From assembly GCF_019880205.1 (NCBI RefSeq), contig NZ_CP082294.1, positions 96,987 to 160,986 of the forward strand: 64,000 nucleotides of DNA, given 5' to 3'. Under the pieces are notes generated by a model. It ran no database searches. It was given only the letters and a program-made list of their open reading frames with translations, and was not told where the DNA came from. The position numbers were made by a program, and so were the translations under genes. Origin of the DNA: Pantoea alfalfae. Lineage in GTDB: Bacteria; Pseudomonadota; Gammaproteobacteria; Enterobacterales; Enterobacteriaceae. Below are positions 47,458 through 58,693 of this stretch, piece by piece. Position 1 is the stretch's first letter, and every line of letters begins with the position of its first letter.

Positions 47458-47933
47458 ATAACCCCCGGGAGTTAAAAAGATCGTAAATCTTATAATTATT
47501 GAACAGCCTGTTTAGCATAATCCATTTACCGGCCGCCGATTATCTGATTCCGTCATATTTACGTAAAAAATGAATATTTTTATTTTTCATTTAATTTTTG
47601 GGCAACTTAGCCCCATTACATCAATTAATTTGACCATGTTTGCGTAACATGCCAAAAATCGGGGAAATACTCTTTGTTTTTTAAATCAGCACAGCCGGCG
47701 GCAATAATAAGCGCACAGGAGGATGACGTTTATCTGACTCCATTTCCGGCATGAGAACGTGTGTGCGGCAGGTCCGGAACCGTTATGAAACGTTAAATAT
47801 TCCTGCTGACCGATGCGATGGTGATGGTCATAAAGCGAACGTATCGTTTACACTCTCAGCAGCCTTATCGGCACGGTTCTGTAGTGTACGCAGAGAGGCA
47901 GGAGATTACTGACGGCGGGCAATAAGGAATCTT
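47458..47933. other. Intergenic region, 476 bases
   Basis: AT-rich in its first 200 bases. I see no gene, terminator or repeat I can support. It separates divergent genes and must hold the acetyltransferase promoter. Confidence 0.4.
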
Positions 47934-48845
47934 ATGCTGAATTATATGTTATCGCTCTACCGTACTGTGCCTGTCTCATCTGAATGTCTCAGCGACTGGC
48001 TTGCCAGCTGGCTGACTCAGCAGCAGGCCCTATGCCACGATCATCACTTCTCCGCCGCCTTCCCCTGGCGTGAAACCGGCCTGCCCCAGCACACATTTTT
48101 GCAGCGCGAACTGACGATTAACGGCCAGCGTTTTCTCACCGGCCCGCGCTATCTCGGCGGCGACCCCGCTCAGCCTTTTATTGAGATCGTGGCCCGTGAT
48201 GGCGCACTGGATTACGCAGCCGCAGCCGCCATCATGCGTGAGTGGCAAACGATCAAGCCGCTGAAGATGCGTATTCTGTTACCTGCCACCAATCCCGATA
48301 TTGGTATAACCGATCAGCTGATTTACCTTAGCGTTCCAGGCTCACACTCCGCGTCTGACGACGAAGAGGTTTCGCTGATTACGGCCTGCCGGAAAGATTA
48401 TCCCCTCTGTAGCTCCGCCATTAACCGCGCTTATCGTGCCAGCTGGCACACGCTTCCGCATCTGCGGGATCAGCTGATGGCCACCAGCAGGCAGGAATTA
48501 CGGGACGATATTGCCGGAGGGCATGTTTTTCTGATCCTCTGGCAGGGCATGGTGGCTGGGCTGATGATTTGTGTGCCGCGACGACTGGCTTTTATTGAGG
48601 GATTTCAGATCATGGATGAGGTGATTCTGCCGGTGTATCAGGGTCGTGGACTCGCTGCACGCGCTCAACAGCGTCTGCTGCAGCAGCTTCACCATTACTG
48701 TGGTCAGCATGCGATGCTGACCGGCACCATTCTGCCCGGCAATACGCCTTCTCTGCGAAGCGCGCAAAATGCCGGACGGCGCTGCGTGCTGAAATATCAC
48801 TTTTTTACCCCAGCAGATTTACGGGCGGACCAGCGGGCCATTTAA
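47934..48845 (+). CDS. GNAT-like acetyltransferase with long N-terminal region
   Basis: 303 residues, ATG after AAGGA. The C-terminal 140 residues carry the GNAT core: HVFLILWQGMVAGLMICVP, IMDEVILPVYQGRGLAARAQ (acetyl-CoA loop) and GNTPSLRSAQNAGRR. The N-terminal 150 residues have no recognised domain. The fold suggests acetylation of a small molecule or protein. It stands alone on the plus strand and is convergent with the next small gene. Substrate unknown. Confidence 0.75.
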   Translation: MLNYMLSLYRTVPVSSECLSDWLASWLTQQQALCHDHHFSAAFPWRETGLPQHTFLQRELTINGQRFLTGPRYLGGDPAQPFIEIVARDGALDYAAAAAIMREWQTIKPLKMRILLPATNPDIGITDQLIYLSVPGSHSASDDEEVSLITACRKDYPLCSSAINRAYRASWHTLPHLRDQLMATSRQELRDDIAGGHVFLILWQGMVAGLMICVPRRLAFIEGFQIMDEVILPVYQGRGLAARAQQRLLQQLHHYCGQHAMLTGTILPGNTPSLRSAQNAGRRCVLKYHFFTPADLRADQRAI

Positions 48846-48846
48846 A

Positions 48847-49092
48847 TCACCCCAGCGCCAGCTCAATCAATTTATGCTGAATGCTGTAAACACGCAGCTT
48901 CAGGTTCAGGCTCTCTTCTGCGCCGATCCGTTTTGCCTCAACCACATGATTACTTTTTTCCAGTGCGATTCTGGTTCTGCTTTGCAGACCGTCGTGCCAG
49001 TTGACATCCGCACGGTTCGCCGCCTGTTTTTCCAGGGGGCCGACGAGTTCCGCGACATTTTCACCCCTGGCTGACGTTTCAGTTACAGACAT
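48847..49092 (-). CDS. Small hypothetical protein
   Basis: 81 residues, ATG six bases after GAGG. It is highly charged and helical (NVAELVGPLEKQAANRADVN, ALEKSNHVVEAKRIGAEESL), with no cysteine, signal peptide or membrane segment. No family is recognised. Its stop lies next to the acetyltransferase stop. The good ribosome site and amino-acid make-up favour a real gene. Confidence 0.5.
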   Translation of the reverse strand: MSVTETSARGENVAELVGPLEKQAANRADVNWHDGLQSRTRIALEKSNHVVEAKRIGAEESLNLKLRVYSIQHKLIELALG

Positions 49093-49307
49093 ATCTGCCT
49101 CTTTTTGCTGCTAAAAATGACCAAACTGGCGGCACGTATTCTACCGACTATCCGACAGGCATGACGCCTCTCTGTTCGCATAACCCGGCATGCATCGCAG
49201 AAGCTTTATAGCCCTGCAGGGCGCGGCTTCGCTCGCAAAATTCCGCCAGCTGTTCTTAACTCAAAATCAGTGATTTTGTTCCACTGAGAGAACTATCGGA
49301 GGACATT

Positions 49308-49841
49308 TTGACATCAACATCTCTGATTACCGCCAGTGATAATACCCTCACGCTACGGCGCTGGATTACTGTAGGCCTGCCCGCTACCGAGCTTTTTAAC
49401 CTGTGGCTTGAGCCCGATACTCTGCCCCGCATTATGAGCCACTTTGCCAGCGTGACACCGGTCAATAAAAGCGATGCACACTGGCAGATTGAGGGCCCAC
49501 TGGGTAAGCACTACCGCTGGGATTCCCGCATTGTTGAAGCGCAGCCAGGCGAAGTTATTGCCTGGCGCTCGCTTGAGGATGCAGACATTCCTAACGAAGG
49601 TGAACTGCGACTGCGCCCGGCGCCGGGGGAATGGGGCACCGAGCTGGCTCTGACTCTGCAGTTCACGCCGCCGGGTGGCGCACTGGGAAAAAAGGTAACA
49701 ACGTTATTTGATCTGCTGCCAAAAGAGGTGGCCAGCAAAGCGTTACATCGCTTTAAAAGTCTGGCTGAAACCGGTGAGATTCCTACCCTGCACGGGCAGC
49801 CTGCGGGTCGTCATGGCGGACGTCAGGATAAGGAGAAATAA
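49308..49841 (+). CDS. SRPBCC-family (polyketide cyclase/START-like) protein
   Basis: 177 residues, TTG start after GGAGG. The pattern RRWITVGLPATELFNLWLEPDTLPRIMSHF, then the WRSLEDADIPNEGELRLRPA and ELALTLQFTPPGGALG segments, fits the COG5637-type SRPBCC hydrophobic-pocket fold. Such proteins bind hydrophobic ligands and in this subtype have no known enzyme role. The stop codon is immediately followed by the ATG of a zinc alcohol dehydrogenase, so the two are one operon. The C-terminus is basic. Confidence 0.8.
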   Translation: MTSTSLITASDNTLTLRRWITVGLPATELFNLWLEPDTLPRIMSHFASVTPVNKSDAHWQIEGPLGKHYRWDSRIVEAQPGEVIAWRSLEDADIPNEGELRLRPAPGEWGTELALTLQFTPPGGALGKKVTTLFDLLPKEVASKALHRFKSLAETGEIPTLHGQPAGRHGGRQDKEK

Positions 49842-51008
49842 ATGCGCGCACTCTGCTGGAATGGCGTCAACGATTTAAGCGTTGAAACCGTGGCCGACCC
49901 GGGTCTGCTCAATCCTCATGATGCCATTATTCGCGTCAGGCTCACCACCACCTGCGGCTCCGATCTGCACGTCATTGACGGCCTGATCCCGAGTATGCGG
50001 GAGGGCGATATCCTGGGTCATGAATTCATGGGCGAGGTCGTTGAAGTTGGCCGTGCGGTAAAAAATATCCGGCGCGGCGATCGGGTAGTGGTGCCCTCTT
50101 TTATCTCCTGTGGCTCCTGCTGGTATTGCCAGCATCAGTTGCCCTCCTGCTGTGACAATACGCATCCGCAGTGGGAGAAAGGCGAAACGGTGCTGGGTCA
50201 TGCCACGGGCGGCATTTACGCCTACAGCCACGCGTTTGGCGGTTATGCGGGTTCACATGCAGAGTATGTTCGCGTGCCCTTTGCCGACAATGATTGCTTC
50301 GTCGTGCCCGAAGGCGTAACCGATGAGCAGGCGCTGTTCCTCTCCGATGCGACGCCGACCGGGTATATGGGTGCCGACTTCTGTAATATTCATCCGGGTG
50401 ACACCGTGGTGGTCTGGGGCTGTGGCGGTGTCGGACTGATGGCACAGCAAAGCGCCTGGCTGATGGGTGCGCATCAGGTCATTGGTATCGATCGCTATCC
50501 TGAACGGCTGGCCATGGCACGCGACTTCGCAGGCAGCATCACGCTGGATTACACCGAGGTCGATATCAACGAAGCGCTGCTGGAATTAACCGGCGGGCGC
50601 GGCCCGGACAGCTGTATTGATGCTGTCGGCATGGAAGCCCGCGGTGAAGGATTAAGTCAGGTCTATGACAAGACCAAACAGATGCTGCATCTGGAAACGG
50701 ATGTCGGTGCAGCCTTGCGCCAGGCGTTATATGCCTGCCGTAAAGGCGGCAACATCGCGATTCTGGGGGTGTATGGCGTGATGGATAAGTTTCCGCTGGG
50801 GCTGATGATTAATAAAAACCTGACTATTCGTACCGCCCAGCAGCACGGGCAACGCTACATGCATCGCCTGCTGGAGCATGTTGCCAGAAATGAACTTAAT
50901 CCGGCTTTTATGGCGACACATCGTTTTCCACTGGAAGAGGCCCCGCGAGGCTATGAGATGTTTAAACACAAAGAAGATGGCTGCGTTCGTGCCGTGTTCG
51001 TACCCTGA
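49842..51008 (+). CDS. Zinc-dependent alcohol dehydrogenase (formaldehyde-dehydrogenase-like)
   Basis: 388 residues, ATG six bases after AGGAGA, with no gap to the previous gene. Catalytic zinc ligands lie in TTCGSDLHVIDG (about 37-48) and GHEFMGEVVEVG; the structural zinc lobe is SCGSCWYCQHQLPSCC. The NAD-binding motif is VWGCGGVGLMAQQSAWLMGA. Length and the DSCIDAVGMEA segment match the glutathione-independent formaldehyde-dehydrogenase-like group. It would oxidise an alcohol or aldehyde adduct. The paired SRPBCC gene is often linked with this ADH type. Confidence 0.9.
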   Translation: MRALCWNGVNDLSVETVADPGLLNPHDAIIRVRLTTTCGSDLHVIDGLIPSMREGDILGHEFMGEVVEVGRAVKNIRRGDRVVVPSFISCGSCWYCQHQLPSCCDNTHPQWEKGETVLGHATGGIYAYSHAFGGYAGSHAEYVRVPFADNDCFVVPEGVTDEQALFLSDATPTGYMGADFCNIHPGDTVVVWGCGGVGLMAQQSAWLMGAHQVIGIDRYPERLAMARDFAGSITLDYTEVDINEALLELTGGRGPDSCIDAVGMEARGEGLSQVYDKTKQMLHLETDVGAALRQALYACRKGGNIAILGVYGVMDKFPLGLMINKNLTIRTAQQHGQRYMHRLLEHVARNELNPAFMATHRFPLEEAPRGYEMFKHKEDGCVRAVFVP

Positions 51009-51329
51009 AAACACATAAACCGATTCGGGCGGCGCTGCCGCCCGGCGAGACCTTTCCTGAACCCTGGCAAAAATCCCACTTATTTTCGGACGCTGAAAGA
51101 CAGATGATAAGAGCCTGTCACGGCCAGGCTGAATCTGAATTAACCCACCATAACGCCATGCAGATATGAATTTTTTATGAACGTGAAGTGAAAAAAACAC
51201 ATCTGAATCATATCCCTGCAAACGCCATGCGGACACTTCTGCCTGTTCACATTTTGAAAACAAAATAATCACACTAAGTTATTTTTTCATGCGTAAATTA
51301 GTGCCAGTTTTCATTTATGGAGCAGGCCA
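51009..51329. other. Intergenic region with a GC hairpin
   Basis: About 320 bases. CGGGCGGC and GCCGCCCG (51026-51044) form an eight-pair stem with three-base loop 18 bases after the dehydrogenase stop and may end its transcript. The second half is AT-rich and should hold the chorismate mutase promoter. No gene is seen. Confidence 0.5.
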
Positions 51330-51875
51330 ATGACGCAATATGTGGCGGTTTTTCTCTCTTCACTGTTCATGTGCAGCACCGTTTTCGCAGGTTCGGTTTC
51401 TTCCGTATCACTCGACGCGCTTTCCACCGCATTGAATGAACGCATGCAGGTCATGAAGGCTGTGGCGGGTTATAAGGCGCAGCATCATTTACCTGTTGAG
51501 GATCTGCCTCGTGAGCAGGTTGTTCTGGAAAATATGCTGCATAACGCGCAGCAGGCAGGACTTGAACCTCAATCGGTTGAACCTTTTGTCCAGGCTCTGA
51601 TGAACGCCAGCAAAGCGATTCAGTATCGCTATCGGGCTGACTGGCTCTCAACACCGGAGAGTGACGTATCCGTCACCGATCTGGCCGGGACCCGGCAGCA
51701 GATTGAACGGCTGGATACCCAGCTCCTGGCTGCGATCAGCCAGCGCCTGATGACCGGTAGCTTCTCGCAGGAGGACAACGTGTTTCTGATGTCACAGCTC
51801 ACGGCCCCCCACCTCAGCGAAAGTGATAAAAACAACCTTTTCGCTTCTCTCGCCCGCATTCAGCGCTCGCATTAA
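51330..51875 (+). CDS. Periplasmic/secreted chorismate mutase (AroQ-gamma class)
   Basis: 181 residues. The signal peptide ends near residue 20 (MCSTVFA/GS). The helical AroQ domain follows: SLDALSTALNERMQVMKAVAGYKAQH, with the arginine and lysines that hold chorismate, then a helical C-terminal half (RQQIERLDTQLLAAISQRL). Class gamma mutases act outside the cytoplasm in pathogens and symbionts and convert chorismate to prephenate. It precedes a cytochrome P450 gene by 22 bases on the same strand, an unusual partner. Role in plant hosts is plausible but inferred. Confidence 0.88.
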   Translation: MTQYVAVFLSSLFMCSTVFAGSVSSVSLDALSTALNERMQVMKAVAGYKAQHHLPVEDLPREQVVLENMLHNAQQAGLEPQSVEPFVQALMNASKAIQYRYRADWLSTPESDVSVTDLAGTRQQIERLDTQLLAAISQRLMTGSFSQEDNVFLMSQLTAPHLSESDKNNLFASLARIQRSH

Positions 51876-51897
51876 TCCTCAAGTCCTGGAGTAAGCT

Positions 51898-53088
51898 ATG
51901 CAGCTTCATGAACTCATGAACCCCGACTACGCTGACAATCCCTTACCGCTTTATCGGAAACTCCATCGGCAGGGCCCGCTTATTCCAGCCGGGGATAAGA
52001 TCATCATCAGCGGCAGTCACGCGGTGGTGGATGCCCTGCTGAACGATCGGCGGGTCGGTAAGAATTATATAGAAAGTGTCCGGTTAAGATTTGGTGATGC
52101 CGCCGCCGACATGCCGCTGTTTCAGAGCATCGGCAGAATGTTTCTGGTGCTGAATCCGCCGGACCACAACCGGTTGAGAGCACTGGTCATGAAAGCGTTC
52201 AGCGCCCGGGAGATTCATCCCCTCAGAGAGATGGCGCTGACGATAGCCAATGATCTGATTGATGCACTGGCAGGCCTTCGCACCTGCGATTTAGTCCAGG
52301 CATTCGCTTTTCCGCTACCGGTACGTATTATCTGCAGGATGCTGGGAGTCCCGGAGTCGGATGCGCCTGAACTGGGTCGACTTACGTCTGTGCTGGTCAA
52401 AGTTTTCGACCCGCAAATCAGCCAGACAGATCTGCTTGAAGCCGCCGATGCGTTTGCCGTACTGGAGAGTTACTTCAGCGCCCTGATCGTCGCGCGCCGT
52501 GACAGCAGCGCCAGTGATCTGGTGTCCCTTTTCCTGCGTAGCGGTAACGACGGTGACCGGCTAAGTCACGATGAGATCATCGCCAATGTGATACTTCTGT
52601 TTCTTGCCGGTCATGAGACCACCTCAAATATGCTCTGTAATACCATTCTGGCTTTGCATGACCATCCGCAGGAACTGGCATGTCTGCAGCAGAATCTTGC
52701 GCTGATACCCGATGCTATACAGGAATGTCTGCGCTACGACAGTTCGGTCCAGATGCTTTACCGCACGACGCTGGAAGAGATTGAGGTGGCAGGCCAGCTC
52801 ATCCCGCCCGGAACGCGCTTCTTTCTGAGTCTGGGCGCAGCCAATCACGACCCGCTTGTCTTTACCTCGCCGGAGCGGGTCAATATCCGTCGGCATGAGG
52901 GACGCTGCCTGGCATTCGGTGGCGGGATACATCACTGCATGGGCTACCGGCTGGCACTGGCGGAAATGGAGGTGGCGTTACAGGTACTGCTGACCCGACT
53001 GCCAGCCATGCGGCTGGTAACCGCCGGGGTTCGCCGCAACCACAGAGCCAACCTGCGCGGTGTCAGCGCACTGCCGGTCGAGTGGTAA
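51898..53088 (+). CDS. Cytochrome P450
   Basis: 396 residues, ATG after GGAG. All core motifs are present: the oxygen-activating I-helix LFLAGHETTSN (about 238-248), the K-helix ExxR in ECLR, and the haem-binding loop FGGGIHHCMGYRLA with C347 as ligand. Bacterial class I type: soluble, no membrane anchor, needs ferredoxin and reductase, neither encoded nearby. It shares an operon with the secreted chorismate mutase. The substrate is unknown. P450s are uncommon in enterobacteria, which points to acquisition by transfer. Confidence 0.93.
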   Translation: MQLHELMNPDYADNPLPLYRKLHRQGPLIPAGDKIIISGSHAVVDALLNDRRVGKNYIESVRLRFGDAAADMPLFQSIGRMFLVLNPPDHNRLRALVMKAFSAREIHPLREMALTIANDLIDALAGLRTCDLVQAFAFPLPVRIICRMLGVPESDAPELGRLTSVLVKVFDPQISQTDLLEAADAFAVLESYFSALIVARRDSSASDLVSLFLRSGNDGDRLSHDEIIANVILLFLAGHETTSNMLCNTILALHDHPQELACLQQNLALIPDAIQECLRYDSSVQMLYRTTLEEIEVAGQLIPPGTRFFLSLGAANHDPLVFTSPERVNIRRHEGRCLAFGGGIHHCMGYRLALAEMEVALQVLLTRLPAMRLVTAGVRRNHRANLRGVSALPVEW

Positions 53089-53116
53089 AGCCGCCCGGGC
53101 CAGCTGCGCCCGGCGA

Positions 53117-54121
53117 TTAACCGCGCAGACGCAGCGTGGCGGGCAGCACCAGTTGGCTGTCTGCTGGATCATTTCCGGCAATCATCGTGGTCAGCATAGA
53201 AAAACAGGCCTGCGCGAGCGCCGGAACATTCTGCTCTATAGTGTCGACAGAAATCGAGAGTGAATCATAGAGATAGTGGTCATCAAAACTGGCGATGCGG
53301 ATATCGCTGGTCAGCAGGTTGTGCTCACTCATGTAGCGCAGTACCCCTTCCAGCAGGCCGCAGGCCGCAGTGAACATCGCTTTGGGTGGACGCCCCAGTC
53401 GCTTACATAGCGCGGCAAACATCTCGTAGCCGCTGCCGGGATGGTAGTTCCCCTGAATAATCCACTCCGGCTGCAGCGTCACACCCGCCCGCGCCAGCCC
53501 CTCTCTGAATCCCGCCAGACGATCCTGGGTCGGGGAAAGATCGGACTGTCCGCCCATAAAGTAGATCTCCTCCGGACAGGCGCGCGCCAGCTTTTCAACC
53601 AGCTCAGCGGTGGGCGTCACGGCATCGGTGATGACCCATGGCAGCTTCGTGTTGTTCATGTGGCGGTCAAACAGCAGCACCGGCAGCTGTTCGCTGAGAC
53701 TGACATAGTCGCTGTCGGTTAGCATACTGGAGGCAACAATCAGCCCGTCGACCTGACGTGCCACCAGATTGTTGACTACGACCCTCTCCTGACCGGCATT
53801 TTCGTCGGTACAGGAGATCAGCAGCTGCAGACCCGCCGCGCGGCAGAGATTTTCCAGCGCATGAGAAAAGGCAGCGAAACCGTGGTTAGTGATCTCCGGT
53901 ACCACCAGCCCCAGCGTATGACTGCGGGCATCGTGCAACATCCGCGCATGGATACTGGGCTGATAATGGTGTTCGCGGGCCAGCGTCAGAACCCGCTCTC
54001 GCGTCTCCTTCGCAACCCGTAACTCTTCGCCACGGCCGTTGAGCACCAGGCTGGCAGTGGCTTTTGAAACCCCGGCCAGCCCGGCGATATCACTGATGGT
54101 AACGCGTTTTGTTTTTCTCAC
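53117..54121 (-). CDS. scrR: ScrR, sucrose operon repressor (LacI family)
   Basis: 334 residues. The N-terminal LacI helix-turn-helix is [20 protein letters not shown], with hinge helix and a periplasmic-binding-like effector domain (about 65-330). It lies 29 bases downstream of scrB. ScrR in Klebsiella and Salmonella binds fructose or fructose-1-phosphate and leaves its operators. The palindromes before scrY and scrK are its likely sites. Whole-length similarity to ScrR and gene order scrY-scrA-scrB-scrR are as in other enterobacteria. Confidence 0.94.
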   Translation of the reverse strand: MRKTKRVTISDIAGLAGVSKATASLVLNGRGEELRVAKETRERVLTLAREHHYQPSIHARMLHDARSHTLGLVVPEITNHGFAAFSHALENLCRAAGLQLLISCTDENAGQERVVVNNLVARQVDGLIVASSMLTDSDYVSLSEQLPVLLFDRHMNNTKLPWVITDAVTPTAELVEKLARACPEEIYFMGGQSDLSPTQDRLAGFREGLARAGVTLQPEWIIQGNYHPGSGYEMFAALCKRLGRPPKAMFTAACGLLEGVLRYMSEHNLLTSDIRIASFDDHYLYDSLSISVDTIEQNVPALAQACFSMLTTMIAGNDPADSQLVLPATLRLRG

Positions 54122-54150
54122 GGCAAGACATCGGTTAGTGAAACAAGGGT

Positions 54151-55560
54151 TTATTCTACCATGCAGCGACGTAACGACCAGTAGCGGGCCTGCAGTTCTG
54201 CGCGCCCGCGCAGGGTCAGCAGCGCCGGCTGGTCCGGAAAATAGCGGCTGCTCATCACCCCTTCCCCGTCGTTGATGAAGATCTCAACGCTCGAATGGTC
54301 ACACAGGATCTGCAATCGACGCGCTGCACCGGTCCAGTAGCGGGTTATCCATTCACCCGACACCAGGCTGCGACGGGCAAGCCGCAGTTCGTTGTGTTGC
54401 CAGGTCAGGATCAGGGTATCGGCGAAATTGAGTTCGATGTCGCCCTGGCTCGCAAGCTCAATTTCAAGCCGCTGGGCGGCAATCGGCGGCGCATCATCGG
54501 CGCGGCCCTGATAGTGCTGCTCGTTCCCGCGCAAGGCCTGCAGTTCCGCGATGGGCTGCTGACAGAGCCGGCCGTTACGTGAGCTCAGCTCGCGCAGACA
54601 GGTCATCTGGTGGATCCACCCCTGCGCCACGGTTGGCTGGGCCATCTCTTCACCGTCCGGCGTCCCCATCCAGCCCACCAGCAGACGTCGGCCATCAGCG
54701 GTCAGCGTGGTTTGCGGAGCATAAAATTCAAAGCCGGCATCCATTTCGTTCAGCGGGCCGTGCTGATATGCAGGCTGCTGATAATCCAGCTCCCCACTCA
54801 GCCAGGCACAGGCGTGACTGTTCAGATAACGCTTCTCTTCGGGCGCAACGCCCTGCGGACAGCAGATCAGATAGGTGCTGTCGCCGAGCGTGAACATATC
54901 CGGGCACTCCCACATATAACCCGCGGCATCCAGGCCGCCCAGTTCACTGCCCGCGATCTCGCCGAGATTCTGCCACTCCCGCAGCGTGTCAGAACGCAGC
55001 AGAAGCACCCTGCCCTGCCGCTGCATATTCTGTGCCGCCAGCACCATGTACCAGCGATCGTCATGACGCCACACTTTAGGATCGCGAACGTGGCCTGTAT
55101 AACCCTCCGGCACGGCAATGACCGGGCCAAGCTTGTCAAAACCGCCCGCGCTGTTCTGCTGTGCCAGGCACTGCCACGCCGTGCGCGAACCATCATCGAA
55201 TTTTACGTTGCCGGTGTAGACCAGTGTCAGTACGCCGTTATCGTCGACTGCGCTGCCGGAGTAGCAGCCACTGCGGTCATACTCCTCATCCGGCATCAAC
55301 GCGATGGGCTGATGCTCCCAGTTCAGCAGATCGGCTGAGCGCCAGTGCCCCCAGCATTTATGCTGATGCGCACAGCCCAGCGCGTTCCACTGGTAGAAGA
55401 GATGATAGTGACCGTCGAAATGGATGAAGCCGTTGGGATCGTTAAGCAGCCCGGTAACCGGTGCCAGATGCCAGCCAGGATAGTGGCTGTCGCTGAGCGC
55501 CTTTGGCATACCCTGCATCACCGCCTGCAGAATGGCGGCAAGACGTGTTGATGAGGCCAT
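54151..55560 (-). CDS. scrB: Sucrose-6-phosphate hydrolase (GH32 invertase)
   Basis: 469 residues. The three GH32 acidic motifs are visible: [14 protein letters not shown] with the nucleophile aspartate (about 36-49), RDPKVW (transition-state stabiliser) and WECPDMF with the acid-base glutamate. It splits intracellular sucrose-6-phosphate into glucose-6-phosphate and fructose. Its ATG overlaps the scrA stop by one base (TAATG), so translation is coupled. The protein is cytoplasmic, without signal peptide. Confidence 0.95.
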   Translation of the reverse strand: MASSTRLAAILQAVMQGMPKALSDSHYPGWHLAPVTGLLNDPNGFIHFDGHYHLFYQWNALGCAHQHKCWGHWRSADLLNWEHQPIALMPDEEYDRSGCYSGSAVDDNGVLTLVYTGNVKFDDGSRTAWQCLAQQNSAGGFDKLGPVIAVPEGYTGHVRDPKVWRHDDRWYMVLAAQNMQRQGRVLLLRSDTLREWQNLGEIAGSELGGLDAAGYMWECPDMFTLGDSTYLICCPQGVAPEEKRYLNSHACAWLSGELDYQQPAYQHGPLNEMDAGFEFYAPQTTLTADGRRLLVGWMGTPDGEEMAQPTVAQGWIHQMTCLRELSSRNGRLCQQPIAELQALRGNEQHYQGRADDAPPIAAQRLEIELASQGDIELNFADTLILTWQHNELRLARRSLVSGEWITRYWTGAARRLQILCDHSSVEIFINDGEGVMSSRYFPDQPALLTLRGRAELQARYWSLRRCMVE

Positions 55561-56930
55561 TATTCAGAGTCCGTTTTGTATTTGAGCAGATAAGAGATTA
55601 CAAACGCGGTGGTGAACGCGATAGCAACGCCGATGACATAATTGAGCAGAGAACCCGCTTTGACAATCGCCATACCCGGCAGGCCGGTCAGTCCGACCGC
55701 CGTCATATAAACATGGACCGACACCACCCAGGCACCGCCCAGCGCGCCGCCCACCAGACCCGCGATAAAGGGTTTCATAAACCGCAGGTTGATACCAAAA
55801 ATAGCCGCCTCGGTGATCCCCAGCAGTGCTGAAAACGCGGAGGGCAGCGAAATCGCCTTGATCTTCGCATCGCGGGTTTTGAACCACACCGCCAGACAGG
55901 CCCCGCCCTGAGCGACGTTTGCCATCGCCCAGATGGGCAGCAGGAAGTTCACGCCAATCGAAGGATTGCCCAGCAGTCCCGCCTCAATCGCATGGAAGCT
56001 GTGATGGACACCGGTGATGACAATTACCGAATAGAGTCCGCCAAATACCAGACCTGCCAGCCAGCCGGCGTGCGCAATCAGGGTGCTGAGCACAAAGGAG
56101 ATACCATCGCCCAGCATACGGCCCGCCGGACCGATAATCAGCAGCGCGACAAAGCCGGAGATAATCACCGTCAGGAACGGGGTCAGGATCAGATCGAGCG
56201 CATCCGGGATCACCCGACGCAGCTGCTTTTCCAGCATGCTCATAAACCACACCGCCAGCAGTACCGGGAATACCGTACCCTGATAGCCAATCATCGCCAC
56301 TTCAATGCCGAAAAAGTTCATGGTGTGGAAACCGGCGGCAACGCCCCAGGCGTTGGTCAGCGCCGGATGCGTCAGAATGCCGCCCAGCGTGGCACCCAGA
56401 AACGGGTTACCGCCAAACTCGCGGGCCGCCGTAAAACCAATCAGGATCGGCAGGATAATAAAGGCCGCCGAGCTGCACATATCCAGCATGATATAGAGCG
56501 CATTTTCCGGATTGACCCAGCCGTAGGTTTTAACCATCCCCAGCAGGCCCATCAGCAGACCCGACGCCACGATCGCCGGAATGATCGGCACAAAGATGTT
56601 CGATAGCAGGCGAGCGATGCGTTGGAAAGGATTGAGCTTGCGGGCGGCAATATCAGCAGCTTCTGACTTGCTCGATTCGCTGATGCCCGCCTCGGCGATA
56701 AAAGCGGCGTAGACCTTATTCACCACGCCGGTGCCGAAGATAACCTGAAGCTGTCCCGCGTTGCGGAAGCAGCCTTTAACGCCTTCAATCTGGCCAATCG
56801 CTTTTGTGTCCGCCTTCTCATCATCCGCCAGCACCAGCCGCAGTCGGGTCGCGCAATGAGCCGCGCTGGCGATGTTCTCTTTACCACCCAGCAGGGGCAG
56901 CAGGGCCCGCGATATTTTTACATAGTCCAT
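55560..56930 (-). CDS. scrA: Sucrose PTS permease, EIIBC
   Basis: 456 residues, ATG five bases after GAGG. The EIIB domain (1-85) has the phosphorylated C26 in ASAAHCATRLRLVL. The EIIC domain (about 105-456) has about ten membrane segments with HHSFHAIEAGL and the conserved GITEAAIFGI. No EIIA domain is present, so it takes phosphate from the glucose EIIA (Crr), as for other sucrose permeases. It imports and phosphorylates sucrose to sucrose-6-phosphate for ScrB. Confidence 0.95.
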   Translation of the reverse strand: MDYVKISRALLPLLGGKENIASAAHCATRLRLVLADDEKADTKAIGQIEGVKGCFRNAGQLQVIFGTGVVNKVYAAFIAEAGISESSKSEAADIAARKLNPFQRIARLLSNIFVPIIPAIVASGLLMGLLGMVKTYGWVNPENALYIMLDMCSSAAFIILPILIGFTAAREFGGNPFLGATLGGILTHPALTNAWGVAAGFHTMNFFGIEVAMIGYQGTVFPVLLAVWFMSMLEKQLRRVIPDALDLILTPFLTVIISGFVALLIIGPAGRMLGDGISFVLSTLIAHAGWLAGLVFGGLYSVIVITGVHHSFHAIEAGLLGNPSIGVNFLLPIWAMANVAQGGACLAVWFKTRDAKIKAISLPSAFSALLGITEAAIFGINLRFMKPFIAGLVGGALGGAWVVSVHVYMTAVGLTGLPGMAIVKAGSLLNYVIGVAIAFTTAFVISYLLKYKTDSE

Positions 56931-56997
56931 ACATACCTCACTCTTGTTATGTTTTTATCCGCGTGACGTTCAGGCCCCGGCAGCCGGGGCCGCCCGA

Positions 56998-58557
<1,560 letters not shown>

Positions 58558-58578
58558 CTATCATCACCGATTTTTTTG

Positions 58579-58592
58579 CTAAACCGGTTTAG
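58579..58592. promoter_or_regulatory. ScrR operator O1
   Basis: CTAAACCGGTTTAG, a perfect 14-base palindrome with central CpG typical of LacI/GalR-family operators. It begins six bases downstream of the predicted -10 on the minus strand, so bound ScrR would block initiation. Confidence 0.85.
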
Positions 58593-58598
58593 GCGCAA

Positions 58599-58628
58599 AT
58601 CATAGCCACGGGTAATTTCCCTCTGCAA
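58599..58628 (-). promoter_or_regulatory. scrY promoter
   Basis: On the minus strand TTGCAG, 18 bases, TATGAT. The -10 is close to consensus and the -35 weak, which suits a CRP-activated promoter. Operators lie on both sides. Confidence 0.6.
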
Positions 58629-58637
58629 TGAAAAATG

Positions 58638-58651
58638 CTAAACCGGTTTAG
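58638..58651. promoter_or_regulatory. ScrR operator O2
   Basis: CTAAACCGGTTTAG again, identical to O1, centred 59 bases from it and upstream of the -35. Two identical sites at this distance allow repression by looping. Confidence 0.82.
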
Positions 58652-58655
58652 TGAT

Positions 58656-58671
58656 TGTGAGATAGCTCGCA
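58656..58671. promoter_or_regulatory. CRP-cAMP site before scrY
   Basis: TGTGA-GATAGC-TCGCA matches the CRP consensus TGTGA-N6-TCACA with one mismatch and lies upstream of O2 and the promoter. Confidence 0.6.
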
Positions 58672-58693
58672 AAACAGGGCTGTCAGATGACGA

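Noticed and set aside
54610..55338. 242-codon plus-strand frame across scrB
   Set aside because: Antisense to scrB, whose catalytic motifs are complete.
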